Source: DASVEE01 sp036399695 (GTDB lineage: Bacteria > Acidobacteriota > Thermoanaerobaculia > Gp7-AA8). Taken from it: a stretch of 43,602 bases of DNA. Under the pieces are notes generated by a model, which was not told the origin of the DNA, did not search any database, and worked only from the letters and a program-made list of their open reading frames with translations. Both the position numbers and the translations under genes were made by a program. Positions 17,124-25,050 of this stretch are shown one piece after another. The stretch covers positions 1 through 43,602 of the forward strand of contig DASWMP010000140.1 in the NCBI GenBank assembly GCA_036399695.1. The letters run 5' to 3'. How positions within the stretch are numbered: position 1 is the stretch's first letter; each line of letters starts with the position of its first letter.

Positions 17124-17630
17124 ATGTCGACAAACATGTACATCAAGTTCGAGGAGCCGAACATCGAAGCGGCCAGCACCGCCGCCGGCCACGAAAAGGA
17201 GATCGAGGTCCTGAGCTGGAGCCACGGCTTCGTCCAGCCGACCAGCCCGACGCGCAGCACCGCCGGCGCCGGCACGGTCGAACAGGCCACGCACCAGAAC
17301 ATCACGTTCACGAAGTTCCTCGACGCGGCGACGCACGCGCTGCTCAAGCATTGCTGGAGCGGCAAGCAGATCGGCAAAGCGACGCTGACCTGCTACCGCG
17401 CCTCCGGCGCCACGGACAACAAGCCGGTCGAGTACCTGAAGGTGGTGATGGAGCACGTCATCATCTCGAATTACAGCGTCTCGGGCGGTCCGGGCGACCT
17501 GCCGGTGGAGAACGTTTCGCTCGACTACGGCATCGTCCAGTACAACTACATCGAGCAGAAGCACGCCGACGGTACGGCCGACGGGAACAAGCCGGCCAAG
17601 CACAATCTGGAGACGCGCACGATTGAGTAA
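17124..17630 (+). CDS. hcp: T6SS tail tube protein Hcp (TssD)
   Basis: Hcp (168 aa) forms the hexameric rings of the inner tube and can carry small effectors in its lumen. It begins MSTNMYIKFEEPNIEA and has the family core EIEVLSWSHGFVQP, then ITFTKFLDAATHALLKHCWSG and CYRASG. There is no C-terminal effector extension. The start has AAAGGAG upstream. It is the only hcp gene in the window and lies between tssC and tssE, so it is the structural copy. Confidence 0.96.
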   Translation: MSTNMYIKFEEPNIEAASTAAGHEKEIEVLSWSHGFVQPTSPTRSTAGAGTVEQATHQNITFTKFLDAATHALLKHCWSGKQIGKATLTCYRASGATDNKPVEYLKVVMEHVIISNYSVSGGPGDLPVENVSLDYGIVQYNYIEQKHADGTADGNKPAKHNLETRTIE

Positions 17631-17636
17631 CCGCTG

Positions 17637-18104
17637 ATGGGGAACGCGAAGATCGAGGTCCGGACACCTTTGTTCGATCGTCTCGTGGACCGCGACCCGC
17701 GGCTCCGGCACGAGCTGCGCCCGATGCGCACGCTCGATCGCCGGGGCCTGAAGGAGTCGGTGCGCCGCGAACTGGAACAGCTCTTCAACACACGCTGTCC
17801 CGTTCCGGCGCACCGCCTCTCCGCGCGCGAGCGCTCGGTCATCGACTACGGCATCCCCGATTTCTCCACGTTCTCCGCCCGCAACCTCGACGACCGTCTC
17901 CGCATCGCCGAAATCCTCCGCCGCGCCATCGAGACCTACGAGCCCCGCCTCGCCGACCCCCGCGTCCACATCACTTCCGCCCCCGGCGACGACCTCTCCC
18001 TCGTCGCCTCGATCGAAGCCAGCCTGCGGACCGACTCCGTCGCCGAGCCGATTTCGTTCACGACGGTGCTGGAGATGAAGGACGGGAGGGTGGTGGTGGA
18101 GTGA
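17637..18104 (+). CDS. tssE: T6SS baseplate protein TssE (gp25-like)
   Basis: TssE (155 aa) is the gp25/lysozyme-like baseplate wedge protein that starts sheath assembly. Visible features are the N-terminal TPLFDRLVDRDP (residues 10-21), the RELEQLFNTRCP segment (about 44-55), VIDYGIPDFSTFSARN (about 68-83) and the conserved YEPRL (about 101-105). It starts 6 bases after hcp. Its TGA overlaps a GTG that opens a 74-codon frame across the following hairpin region. Confidence 0.93.
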   Translation: MGNAKIEVRTPLFDRLVDRDPRLRHELRPMRTLDRRGLKESVRRELEQLFNTRCPVPAHRLSARERSVIDYGIPDFSTFSARNLDDRLRIAEILRRAIETYEPRLADPRVHITSAPGDDLSLVASIEASLRTDSVAEPISFTTVLEMKDGRVVVE

Positions 18105-18325
18105 GGGTGGTCAGTGGTCGGTGGTCGGTTTTGGCGGCGATCCGATTTCCGATTTCCGATGAACGCAGAACGCAGAACGCAGAACGCAAAATGAAGAAGT
18201 CACAGCGTAGCTCGCCTTCGTTTCTCCATTCCGCGTTCCGCGTTCTGCGTTCCGCGTTCTGCTTTTCCTCTAACGCAAGCAGTAACCTTCACCGCTTCCG
18301 GCTCCAACCAGCCACCGACCACTGA
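18101..18325 (+). other. Bridging ORF between tssE and tssF (74 codons) across a nested hairpin
   Basis: GTG 18101 overlaps the tssE stop (GTGA). The frame stays open through all four repeat arms and ends with TGA at 18323-18325, 12 bases before the tssF ATG. tssF has no recognisable Shine-Dalgarno sequence, so translation through this frame and re-initiation is plausible. The peptide is Arg/Ser-rich with no domain, so it is more likely a device or a by-product than a protein. Confidence 0.4.
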
Positions 18326-18336
18326 CCACCGACCAC
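18107..18336. repeat. Nested heptamer inverted repeat (tssE-tssF junction)
   Basis: Outer arms: GTGGTCA/GTGGTCG heptamers at 18107-18130 face inverted GACCACC/GACCACT heptamers at about 18310-18336. Inner arms: GAACGCA heptamers at 18161-18187 face inverted GCGTTCC/GCGTTCT heptamers at about 18231-18262. A short unpaired CGATTTC series (18143-18160) lies between the left arms. Two unrelated 7-mers, each with its own inverted partner, are thus nested in one 233-base spacer. The right outer arm touches the tssF ATG, so folding could hide that start. Confidence 0.85.
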
Positions 18337-18337
18337 A

Positions 18338-20152
18338 ATGCCATCCACCACCAACGACGCTTTCCTCCGCTACTACCTCGAGGAGCTCTCCTACCTCCGC
18401 GAGATGGGGGAGAGGTTTGCGCATGCGTATCCGAAGGTCGCCTCGCGGCTGGAGCTGCAGCGGGGGGAGTGCCCGGATCCGCATGTCGAGCGGCTCATCG
18501 AATCGTTCGCGTTTCTGACGGCGCGCATTCAGGCGGACCTCGACGCCGACTTTCCGGAGATCGCGGCGGAGCTGCTGGACGTGCTGTATCCGCACTACCT
18601 GCGGCCGGTGCCGTCGATGGCCGTGGCCCGCTTCGAGTACGACCCGCAGCGCGGCAAGCTCACCTCGGGTCATGAGATCCCGCGATACACACAGTTGTTT
18701 GCGACCGCGCAACAGGGGCTCGTCTGCCGCATGCGCACGGCCTATCCGGTCACGCTCTGGCCCATCGACGTGGTCGAGGCAGAGCTCGAGACTCCCGAAC
18801 AATTCGAATTTCTCGGCAGCGGCTCCGCCACGGCGGCGGTCCTCCGCGTCCGTCTCGAATCGAAGGCCGAGCCGTTCGAATTACTCGGAGTCGACTCGCT
18901 CCGCTTCTTCCTCCACGGCGAGCCGGTCTTCGTCAACCGGCTGTACGAGCTGCTGTTCGACAGCACGCAGCGCGTGCTCGTTCTCCCCAAGGGGGCCAAG
19001 TCGGCGCACGACCTCGGACGCAACGCCGTGCAGCCCGTCGGCCTCGGCGAGAACGAGGACGTCATCCCGTACCCGCACAACTCCGCGCCCGGCTACCGCC
19101 TCCTGCAGGAGCTGTTCACCTTCCCTGAGAAGTTCCACTTCGCCGACGTGCAGGGACTGAAGGGCAAGGCCACCGGCAAGGTCGTCGATCTGCTCTTCCT
19201 GCTCGACCGCATGCCGCGGCAGAAGCTCGTGATGCCGCCGGACGCTTTCTCGCTCGGCTGCACGCCGATCGTGAATCTGTTCCGCAAGACCAGCGAGCCG
19301 CTGCGCATCGACCATCGCCACATCGAGTACCGCCTCGTCGGCGACATGCGCAAGGAGCGGACGACCGAGATTCATTCGATCACCGCCGTCTCCGGTACGT
19401 CCGACGCCTCGGATCGCACGCGCGACTACGCGCCGTTCTACTCCTACACGCACGACATGGCCCTGCGAAAGCAGCAGGCCTTCTGGCACGCCCGCCGCGT
19501 TGCGACGCCGCGCGAGGACATGAGCGGCACGGACATCTATCTCTCGTTCCGCGACCTGGAATTCAAGCCGACGCAGCCGCCCGACGAGATCGTCTTCGCG
19601 CACCTGCTCTGCACGAACCGCGGCCTCGCCGCCGAGCTCCCGGCCGGTGCGCTGCTGCAGACCGACGACGCCACGCCCGTCTCGCGCATCGTCTGCCTGC
19701 AGAAGCCGACGCGGCCGATCCCGCCGCCGCTCGGCGGGCAGGCGCTCTGGCGGCTCGTTTCGCATCTGTCGCTCAATTACCTCTCGCTCGAGGAGGGGAA
19801 GAAGTCCCTCGACGCGCTGCACGAGATCCTCGGCCTCTACGCCTTCTCGGACGCGCCGGCCCTCCGCCAGCAGATCATGGGCCTCCGCAAGATGTCGCAG
19901 CGGAAGGTCGTGCGCCGTGTCACCGGCGGCGACGGCTGGAAGGGGTTCGCCCGCGGCACCGAGGTGACGATGACGTTCGACCCCGCCGTGTACGTCGGCA
20001 GCAGCGCGTACCTCATGGCCACGGTCCTGAATCAGTTTCTGGCGCTCTATGCCTCGACGAACTCTTTCACGGAGCTCGTCATCAAACGTGACGGTCGGGA
20101 AGAGGAGTGGAAGCGATGGCCTCGCATGGCCGGCGCCCGAGTCGTTCTGTAA
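18338..20152 (+). CDS. tssF: T6SS baseplate protein TssF
   Basis: TssF (604 aa) forms the baseplate wedge with TssG and TssE. The N-terminus is typical: FLRYYLEELSYLREMGERFA (residues 9-28), HVERLIESFAFLTARI near residue 50, and FPEIAAELLDVLYPHYLRPV (about 72-91). The C-terminus keeps the family segment LNQFLALYASTNSFTELVI. Length matches the family. There is no Shine-Dalgarno sequence; the ATG directly follows the right arm of a nested hairpin. The 3' end overlaps tssG by 37 bases. Confidence 0.95.
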   Translation: MPSTTNDAFLRYYLEELSYLREMGERFAHAYPKVASRLELQRGECPDPHVERLIESFAFLTARIQADLDADFPEIAAELLDVLYPHYLRPVPSMAVARFEYDPQRGKLTSGHEIPRYTQLFATAQQGLVCRMRTAYPVTLWPIDVVEAELETPEQFEFLGSGSATAAVLRVRLESKAEPFELLGVDSLRFFLHGEPVFVNRLYELLFDSTQRVLVLPKGAKSAHDLGRNAVQPVGLGENEDVIPYPHNSAPGYRLLQELFTFPEKFHFADVQGLKGKATGKVVDLLFLLDRMPRQKLVMPPDAFSLGCTPIVNLFRKTSEPLRIDHRHIEYRLVGDMRKERTTEIHSITAVSGTSDASDRTRDYAPFYSYTHDMALRKQQAFWHARRVATPREDMSGTDIYLSFRDLEFKPTQPPDEIVFAHLLCTNRGLAAELPAGALLQTDDATPVSRIVCLQKPTRPIPPPLGGQALWRLVSHLSLNYLSLEEGKKSLDALHEILGLYAFSDAPALRQQIMGLRKMSQRKVVRRVTGGDGWKGFARGTEVTMTFDPAVYVGSSAYLMATVLNQFLALYASTNSFTELVIKRDGREEEWKRWPRMAGARVVL

Positions 20153-21153
20153 CCGTCGGCCTCTTCTCCGAGGGGCACCGCTTTGCGTTTCTGCAGGCGG
20201 TGCGGCTGCTCGAGGAGTTGCTGCCGGAGCGGACGTCGCCTGGCGAAGGGGTCGACCCGCGGCGCGAAGTCGTGCTCTTCAAGTCGCAAGTGCGGATGGA
20301 TTTCCCCGCCAGCGACATCGAGGAAGTACGCGCGGGCAAGGATGGAGAGCCGGCGCAGATGACGGTGAACGTCCTCGGCCTGGCCGGCGTGCACGGCCCG
20401 CTGCCGCCGGCCGTGACGGAACTGATCCTGGAGCGGTCGTTCCGCCGCGACACGGCGTTCCGCGACTTCCTCGACATCTTCAATCACCGTCTCGTGTCGC
20501 TGCTGTACCGCGCGCGGAAGAAATACCGCCCCGCGCTCGACACGAAGGCGCCGGACCGCGGCCGCGTCGCCCGCGTCCTCTATTCGCTCATCGGCCTCGG
20601 CATGCCGCAACTCGCGAACCGCATGGGCATCGAGGACCGCTCACTGCTGCCGTACGCCGGCTTCCTCGTCGACAGCGCCCGCTCGAGCGTCGGCCTCGAG
20701 CGGCTGCTCGAGCACTGCTTCGGCACGAAGGTGACGATCGCGCCGTTCCACGGACGCTGGCTGAAGCTGGAACCGGACGACGTGACCCGCATCGGCCTCA
20801 CCGGTGCGAACCAGATCCTCGGCGAAAGCGCGGTTCTCGGCGGCCGCATCTGGGATCAGGCCGCGAGCTTCGAGGTCTGCCTCGGCCCGCTGACCCTCGC
20901 GCGCTTCCGCGGCTTCCTCCCGACCGGCGACGCCCATCACCCCCTCGTCGCCGCGATCCGTTTCTACACGCGCGAAGAGCTGGGCTTCACCGTCCGCCTC
21001 GAGCTGAACGCCGCACAAGTCCCCGAATTACGCCTGGGCCGCGTCGGTCCCATGGGTCCGATCGTTCCCGCCCAGTTAGGCTGGACGTCCTGGCTCAAAA
21101 CAGGCGAATTGACCAAGAACGATACGCAAGTGAGACTGGTAGGACGAGCGTGA
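20116..21153 (+). CDS. tssG: T6SS baseplate protein TssG
   Basis: TssG (345 aa) is the partner of TssF in the baseplate wedge. Visible features are FAFLQAVRLLEELLP near residues 23-37, VNVLGLAGVHGPLPPAVTELI around 85-105 and RDFLDIFNHRLVSLLYRA around 115-132, all typical of the family. ATG 20116 is chosen because AGAGGAG lies about 8 bases upstream; a GTG three codons earlier is less well placed. The start lies inside tssF. The stop overlaps a GTG that opens a 62-codon frame running exactly to the tssH start. Confidence 0.94.
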   Translation: MASHGRRPSRSVTVGLFSEGHRFAFLQAVRLLEELLPERTSPGEGVDPRREVVLFKSQVRMDFPASDIEEVRAGKDGEPAQMTVNVLGLAGVHGPLPPAVTELILERSFRRDTAFRDFLDIFNHRLVSLLYRARKKYRPALDTKAPDRGRVARVLYSLIGLGMPQLANRMGIEDRSLLPYAGFLVDSARSSVGLERLLEHCFGTKVTIAPFHGRWLKLEPDDVTRIGLTGANQILGESAVLGGRIWDQAASFEVCLGPLTLARFRGFLPTGDAHHPLVAAIRFYTREELGFTVRLELNAAQVPELRLGRVGPMGPIVPAQLGWTSWLKTGELTKNDTQVRLVGRA

Positions 21154-21338
21154 CGGGGGCGTTGTCCGTTGCTCGTTGCTCGTTGTCCGGTGGTGAAGCG
21201 GGGTTTTTGGTTTTCGGTTTTTGGTTTTTGGTTCAAACCAACAACCAACAACGAAAAACCAACAGCGCTTCACCACGGAACACCGACAACGGACGACGAG
21301 CAACGAACAACGCAACTCGTCCCGGAGGGAACGAATGA
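21150..21338 (+). other. Bridging ORF between tssG and tssH (62 codons) across a nested hairpin
   Basis: GTG 21150 overlaps the tssG stop (GTGA). The frame is open through both pairs of repeat arms and ends in a TGA that overlaps the tssH ATG (ATGA at 21335-21338). The overlap at both ends is exact. tssH also has its own GGAGGGA site, so coupling would be additional. The inner repeats encode a hydrophobic GFLVFGFWFLV stretch, probably a by-product of the GGTTTTT repeats. Confidence 0.4.
21159..21313. repeat. Nested heptamer inverted repeat (tssG-tssH junction)
   Basis: Outer arms: GTTGCTC/GTTGTCC heptamers followed by GGTGGTGAAGCG (21159-21200) face the inverted series from CGCTTCACCAC to CAACGAACAACGC (21266-21313). 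Inner arms: GGTTTTT/GGTTTTC heptamers (21201-21233) face AAACCAACAACC to GAAAAACCAAC (21235-21263). The architecture is the same as at tssE-tssF, with different 7-mers. Confidence 0.85.
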
Positions 21339-23911
21339 GCAGTGAGCTGCGCGTCCTGATCAACAAACTCAACCCGCTGTGCAAGCGGGCGCTGGAGACC
21401 GCGGCCGCGCTTTGCGTCGCGCAGACGCATTACAACGTGGAGGTCGAGCACCTCCTCCTCAAGCTGCTGGACCTGCCGGCCACCGACATCGGCCCTGTGC
21501 TGCGCTACTACAAAGTCGACCAGAACGAGCTGACGCGCCAGCTCGAGCAGGCCATGGAGAAGTTCGACCGCGGCAACAGCCGGACGCCGGCGATGTCGCC
21601 GCAGATCCTCACGCTGCTGCGCGACGGCTGGCTGAACTCGTCGCTCCTGCTCGAATCTCCGGCCATCCGCAGCGGCGCGCTGCTGCTGGCGTTGTACGAG
21701 AACGACACGCTGAGGACGACGATCCACGAGTCCTGCCCGATCCTGGCGCGCATCAGCCGGGAATCGCTGCAGGAGACGCTGGCGGACCTGATCAGCGAAT
21801 CGGCGGAGGAGACGGCGGCGCCGAGCGGTCCGCAGTCGACGAACAAGGGCGGCACCGCGGCACCGGCAGCAGGCGATGCAGCGGACGCCGCACCGCGGGC
21901 GACGACTTCGCTCGACAAGTACACCGTCGACCTGACGGCCGAAGCGCGCGCGGGCAAGATCGACCCGATCCGCGGACGCGACAGCGAGATCCGCCAGGTC
22001 ATCGACATCCTCACGCGCCGCCGCCAGAACAACCCGATCCTCGTCGGCGACGCCGGCGTCGGCAAGACCGCCGTCGCCGAAGGCTTCGCCTTGCGCGTCG
22101 CCGCGGGAGAAGTCCCGGCCCCGCTCAAGGACATCATCCTCCGCATCCTCGACCTCGGCCTGTTGCAGGCCGGTGCCGGCGTGAAGGGGGAGTTCGAGGA
22201 GCGGCTCAAGTCCGTCATCAACGAAGTCAAGACCTCGCCCAAGCCGGTCATCCTCTTCATCGACGAGGCGCACACCCTCATCGGTGCCGGCGGTCAGGCA
22301 GGACAGGGAGACGCGGCGAACCTGCTCAAGCCGGCCCTCGCGCGCGGTGAGCTGCGCACCATCGCCGCCACCACCTGGGCCGAGTACAAGAAGTACTTCG
22401 AGAAAGACCCCGCCCTGACGCGCCGCTTCCAGCTCGTCAAGGTCGAAGAGCCGGACGAGGAAGGGGCGCTGGACATGCTGCGCGGCATCGCCCCGCACCT
22501 CGAGAAGCACCATCGCGTGCAGATCCTCGACGAGGCGGTACGCAGCTCCGTGGCCCTCTCGCATCGCTACCTTTCCGAGCGCCGGCTACCGGACAAGGCC
22601 ATCGGCGTCCTCGACACCGCAGCCGCACGCGTCGCGCTCGCGCAGGAAGGGCTCCCCTCGGCGATCGAAGACCTCGATCGCCAGATCCGTATCACAGGAG
22701 CGGAACTGGAGATCCGCAAGCGCGAAGGCCGCGAAGAACAGACAGACGAGCTCCAGACACAACTGACGAAGCTCACGAGTGACCGCGAAGAGGTGCACGA
22801 CCGCTGGAATCGCGAGCGCGACCTCGTGAACCAGATCCGCGCGAATACCGAGGACGAATCGCTGCGCAAGCAGCTCGACGAGCTGCAGACCACCGACGCC
22901 ATGGTCCCGCTGTCCGTCGACTCCCGTTCGGTCGCCGCCGTCGTCTCGAGCTGGACCGGCATCCCGGTCGGCCGCATGCTCGCGGACGAAGTGCGTGGCG
23001 TCCTGACGCTGAAGGAACGGATGGAGCAGCGCATCGTCGGCCAGGCGCAGGCACTCGACGCCATCTGCCGCCGCATCTCGACCTCCCGCGCTGGACTCGA
23101 AGATCCGGCCAAGCCGAAAGGGGTGTTCCTCCTCGTCGGCCCGACCGGTGTCGGCAAGACCGAGACCGCCCTCACGCTCGCCGACCTCCTCTACGGCGGC
23201 GAGCGGAACCTCATCTCTTTCAACATGTCGGAGTTCCAGGAGGCGCACTCCGTGGCCACGCTGAAAGGTGCGCCGCCCGGATACGTCGGCTACGGCCGCG
23301 GCGGTGTGCTCACGGAGGCGGTGCGGCGCAAGCCGTGGAGCGCCGTGCTCCTCGACGAGATCGAGAAAGCGCACTCGGACGTCGTCGATCTCTTCTACCA
23401 GGTCTTCGACAAAGGCGTCCTCGAAGACGGCGAAGGCGTGCCGGTCGACTTCAAGCACAGCACGATCCTGCTGACGTCGAACGCCGGCTCCGACGTCATC
23501 CTCGACGCCTGCCGCGGCAACAGCACGGCCAAGCGCGACGTCGACTCGATCGTCGAAGCTCTCCGCCCGTCCCTGCTGCGCCACTTCCGTCCGGCGCTGC
23601 TGGCCCGCCTCGTCATCGTGCCGTATTACCCGCTGCGGAAGCGGGAGGTGGTGCGCATCGTCGAGCTCAAGCTCCGCTCGATCCGCCGCCGTGTGAAAGA
23701 AAATCACAACGCCGAGCTGACGTACGACGAAGGACTCATCGAGTCGCTCGCCGAACGCTGTACGCCCGAGAGCGGCGCGCGCGAGATCGACCAGATCCTC
23801 ACGCAGACGCTGCTGCCCGAGCTCTCGACGCGCATCCTCGAGCGGATGGCGAACGGCGTCAGCTTCTCCAAGATCCACATCTCAGTCGACGCTCAGGGGA
23901 ACTTTGTTTGA
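21335..23911 (+). CDS. tssH: T6SS sheath-recycling AAA+ ATPase TssH (ClpV)
   Basis: TssH/ClpV (858 aa) is the Clp-type hexameric ATPase that disassembles the contracted TssBC sheath. It has an N-terminal Clp-N-like domain (residues ~1-160), an Ala/Pro/Thr-rich linker (~165-195), a first ATPase module with Walker A GDAGVGKT at 238-245 and Walker B ILFIDEAH, a coiled-coil middle domain (~410-520), and a second ATPase module with Walker A GPTGVGKT at 602-609 and VLLDEIEKAH. ATG 21335 has GGAGGGA upstream and begins with the family sequence LRVLINKLNPLCKRALE. Its stop overlaps the TTG start of the next gene, a predicted effector. Confidence 0.95.
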   Translation: MSSELRVLINKLNPLCKRALETAAALCVAQTHYNVEVEHLLLKLLDLPATDIGPVLRYYKVDQNELTRQLEQAMEKFDRGNSRTPAMSPQILTLLRDGWLNSSLLLESPAIRSGALLLALYENDTLRTTIHESCPILARISRESLQETLADLISESAEETAAPSGPQSTNKGGTAAPAAGDAADAAPRATTSLDKYTVDLTAEARAGKIDPIRGRDSEIRQVIDILTRRRQNNPILVGDAGVGKTAVAEGFALRVAAGEVPAPLKDIILRILDLGLLQAGAGVKGEFEERLKSVINEVKTSPKPVILFIDEAHTLIGAGGQAGQGDAANLLKPALARGELRTIAATTWAEYKKYFEKDPALTRRFQLVKVEEPDEEGALDMLRGIAPHLEKHHRVQILDEAVRSSVALSHRYLSERRLPDKAIGVLDTAAARVALAQEGLPSAIEDLDRQIRITGAELEIRKREGREEQTDELQTQLTKLTSDREEVHDRWNRERDLVNQIRANTEDESLRKQLDELQTTDAMVPLSVDSRSVAAVVSSWTGIPVGRMLADEVRGVLTLKERMEQRIVGQAQALDAICRRISTSRAGLEDPAKPKGVFLLVGPTGVGKTETALTLADLLYGGERNLISFNMSEFQEAHSVATLKGAPPGYVGYGRGGVLTEAVRRKPWSAVLLDEIEKAHSDVVDLFYQVFDKGVLEDGEGVPVDFKHSTILLTSNAGSDVILDACRGNSTAKRDVDSIVEALRPSLLRHFRPALLARLVIVPYYPLRKREVVRIVELKLRSIRRRVKENHNAELTYDEGLIESLAERCTPESGAREIDQILTQTLLPELSTRILERMANGVSFSKIHISVDAQGNFV

Positions 23912-25050
23912 AATATCGTGAGGCCATCAACAAAGCCATCCTGGAATGGGAGAAGGGTGGCATCTTCCGCAGCAAGAGCAGTGAGAGCCAGAACGCCGTC
24001 GACGCGCTGAAGGTCGCGATGAGGAGCGATCCGCTGGACGGCCCGCTCGCCGAGATCGTCGGGTGGCTCATCGGCACGAGCCACATCACGCCGGTGTCCT
24101 GTTTCGCCCTCGCTCCGATCAAACCGACCTCGAAGCTGCGCACGCTGCTCGACGCCGCCGTCATCGAAGGCGATCCGCCCATCCTGCGGGCGAAGAAGCC
24201 CCACGTCTCCGTCTCGTCATCCTCTTCCTCCGGGGCGCACAGGCGGACGCGGGTGTCGCCGACGATCGTGGTCGGACCGTCGTCCTCCGGCAGCAGCAGC
24301 AACAACAACAGCAACAAGGGCGGCAGCAGTAGCAGTAGCAGTAGCAGCACGACCGTAGTCCCGAAGACGACGGTCATTCAGCCGAGCCAGATCCAGATCC
24401 AGCCTTCCTCGAGCAGGATCGTCGTGACACAGCCACCGGTCATCGTCATCCCGTCCCCTCAGGTGTCGAAGCACCTGCGTCACCTGATCATGGATTGTTG
24501 CGAGCGCAGCGGTGGCAACGTGGACAGCCATTGGTCGCAGGCGAGTCTTTTTTCGGCGCTTGGCCTGCCGGAGGACACCTACAATGGTTTCTGTGCGTCG
24601 GCCGTGGCGCGCTGGTTCGCCGATGAAGGGAACGCGGAGAAGCTCAAAACCCAGCGCGGCAAAATCGACACGTTGCACCTCCACGCGAGCTATGGGGCAA
24701 GCTATCGGGGAAGCGGGAAGTCGTCGTACGAGTTCTTCACTGAGAAGCTCAACCTGCCGTTCGTCAAGGTGACGGAGGCTGCGGCGCTCACGGCGGAGAA
24801 CCTGTTCAAGCAGCTCGAGATGAACAAGGGGACTCGGCACATGGTCGGGCTGGTGAAGAGTGGAGGAGGCGGCCATGCGATCGGCGTCTGGCGGAAAGAC
24901 TCGGCCTACAAGTTCTTCGATCCGAACGAAGGGCTGGTGTCGTTGCCGAACCGTCAGGCACTCTGGACGTTTCTCTGGCATTACGTCTCTGACGCCGAGC
25001 AGGGGCTGGCGAAATACTTCGCGACGTGCTTCGTCGCAACATGGCAGTAA
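23908..25050 (+). CDS. Predicted T6SS effector: YopT/C58-like cysteine peptidase with serine-rich linker
   Basis: A 380-residue protein in three parts. Residues 1-97 form a helical N-terminal domain I do not recognise. Residues ~98-180 are a low-complexity linker rich in Ser, Asn, Val and Pro with Ser runs. Residues ~190-380 look like a papain-like peptidase of the YopT/AvrPphB (C58) type: GFCASAVARWF with Cys229, GGGHAIGVW with His323 and KFFDPNEG with Asp338, in the right order and spacing for a Cys-His-Asp triad. YopT itself cleaves prenylated Rho GTPases in host cells. TTG 23908 overlaps the tssH stop (TTGA) after a GGGGA site. Its place directly after tssH suggests an effector. No immunity-like gene is adjacent. 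The exact substrate is unknown. Confidence 0.72.
   Translation: MKYREAINKAILEWEKGGIFRSKSSESQNAVDALKVAMRSDPLDGPLAEIVGWLIGTSHITPVSCFALAPIKPTSKLRTLLDAAVIEGDPPILRAKKPHVSVSSSSSSGAHRRTRVSPTIVVGPSSSGSSSNNNSNKGGSSSSSSSSTTVVPKTTVIQPSQIQIQPSSSRIVVTQPPVIVIPSPQVSKHLRHLIMDCCERSGGNVDSHWSQASLFSALGLPEDTYNGFCASAVARWFADEGNAEKLKTQRGKIDTLHLHASYGASYRGSGKSSYEFFTEKLNLPFVKVTEAAALTAENLFKQLEMNKGTRHMVGLVKSGGGGHAIGVWRKDSAYKFFDPNEGLVSLPNRQALWTFLWHYVSDAEQGLAKYFATCFVATWQ

Noticed and set aside
18188..18325. A separate small gene starting at the ATG near 18190 between tssE and tssF
   Set aside because: The frame is just the inner part of the bridging ORF made of GAACGC/GCGTTC repeats. It has no ribosome-binding site of its own.
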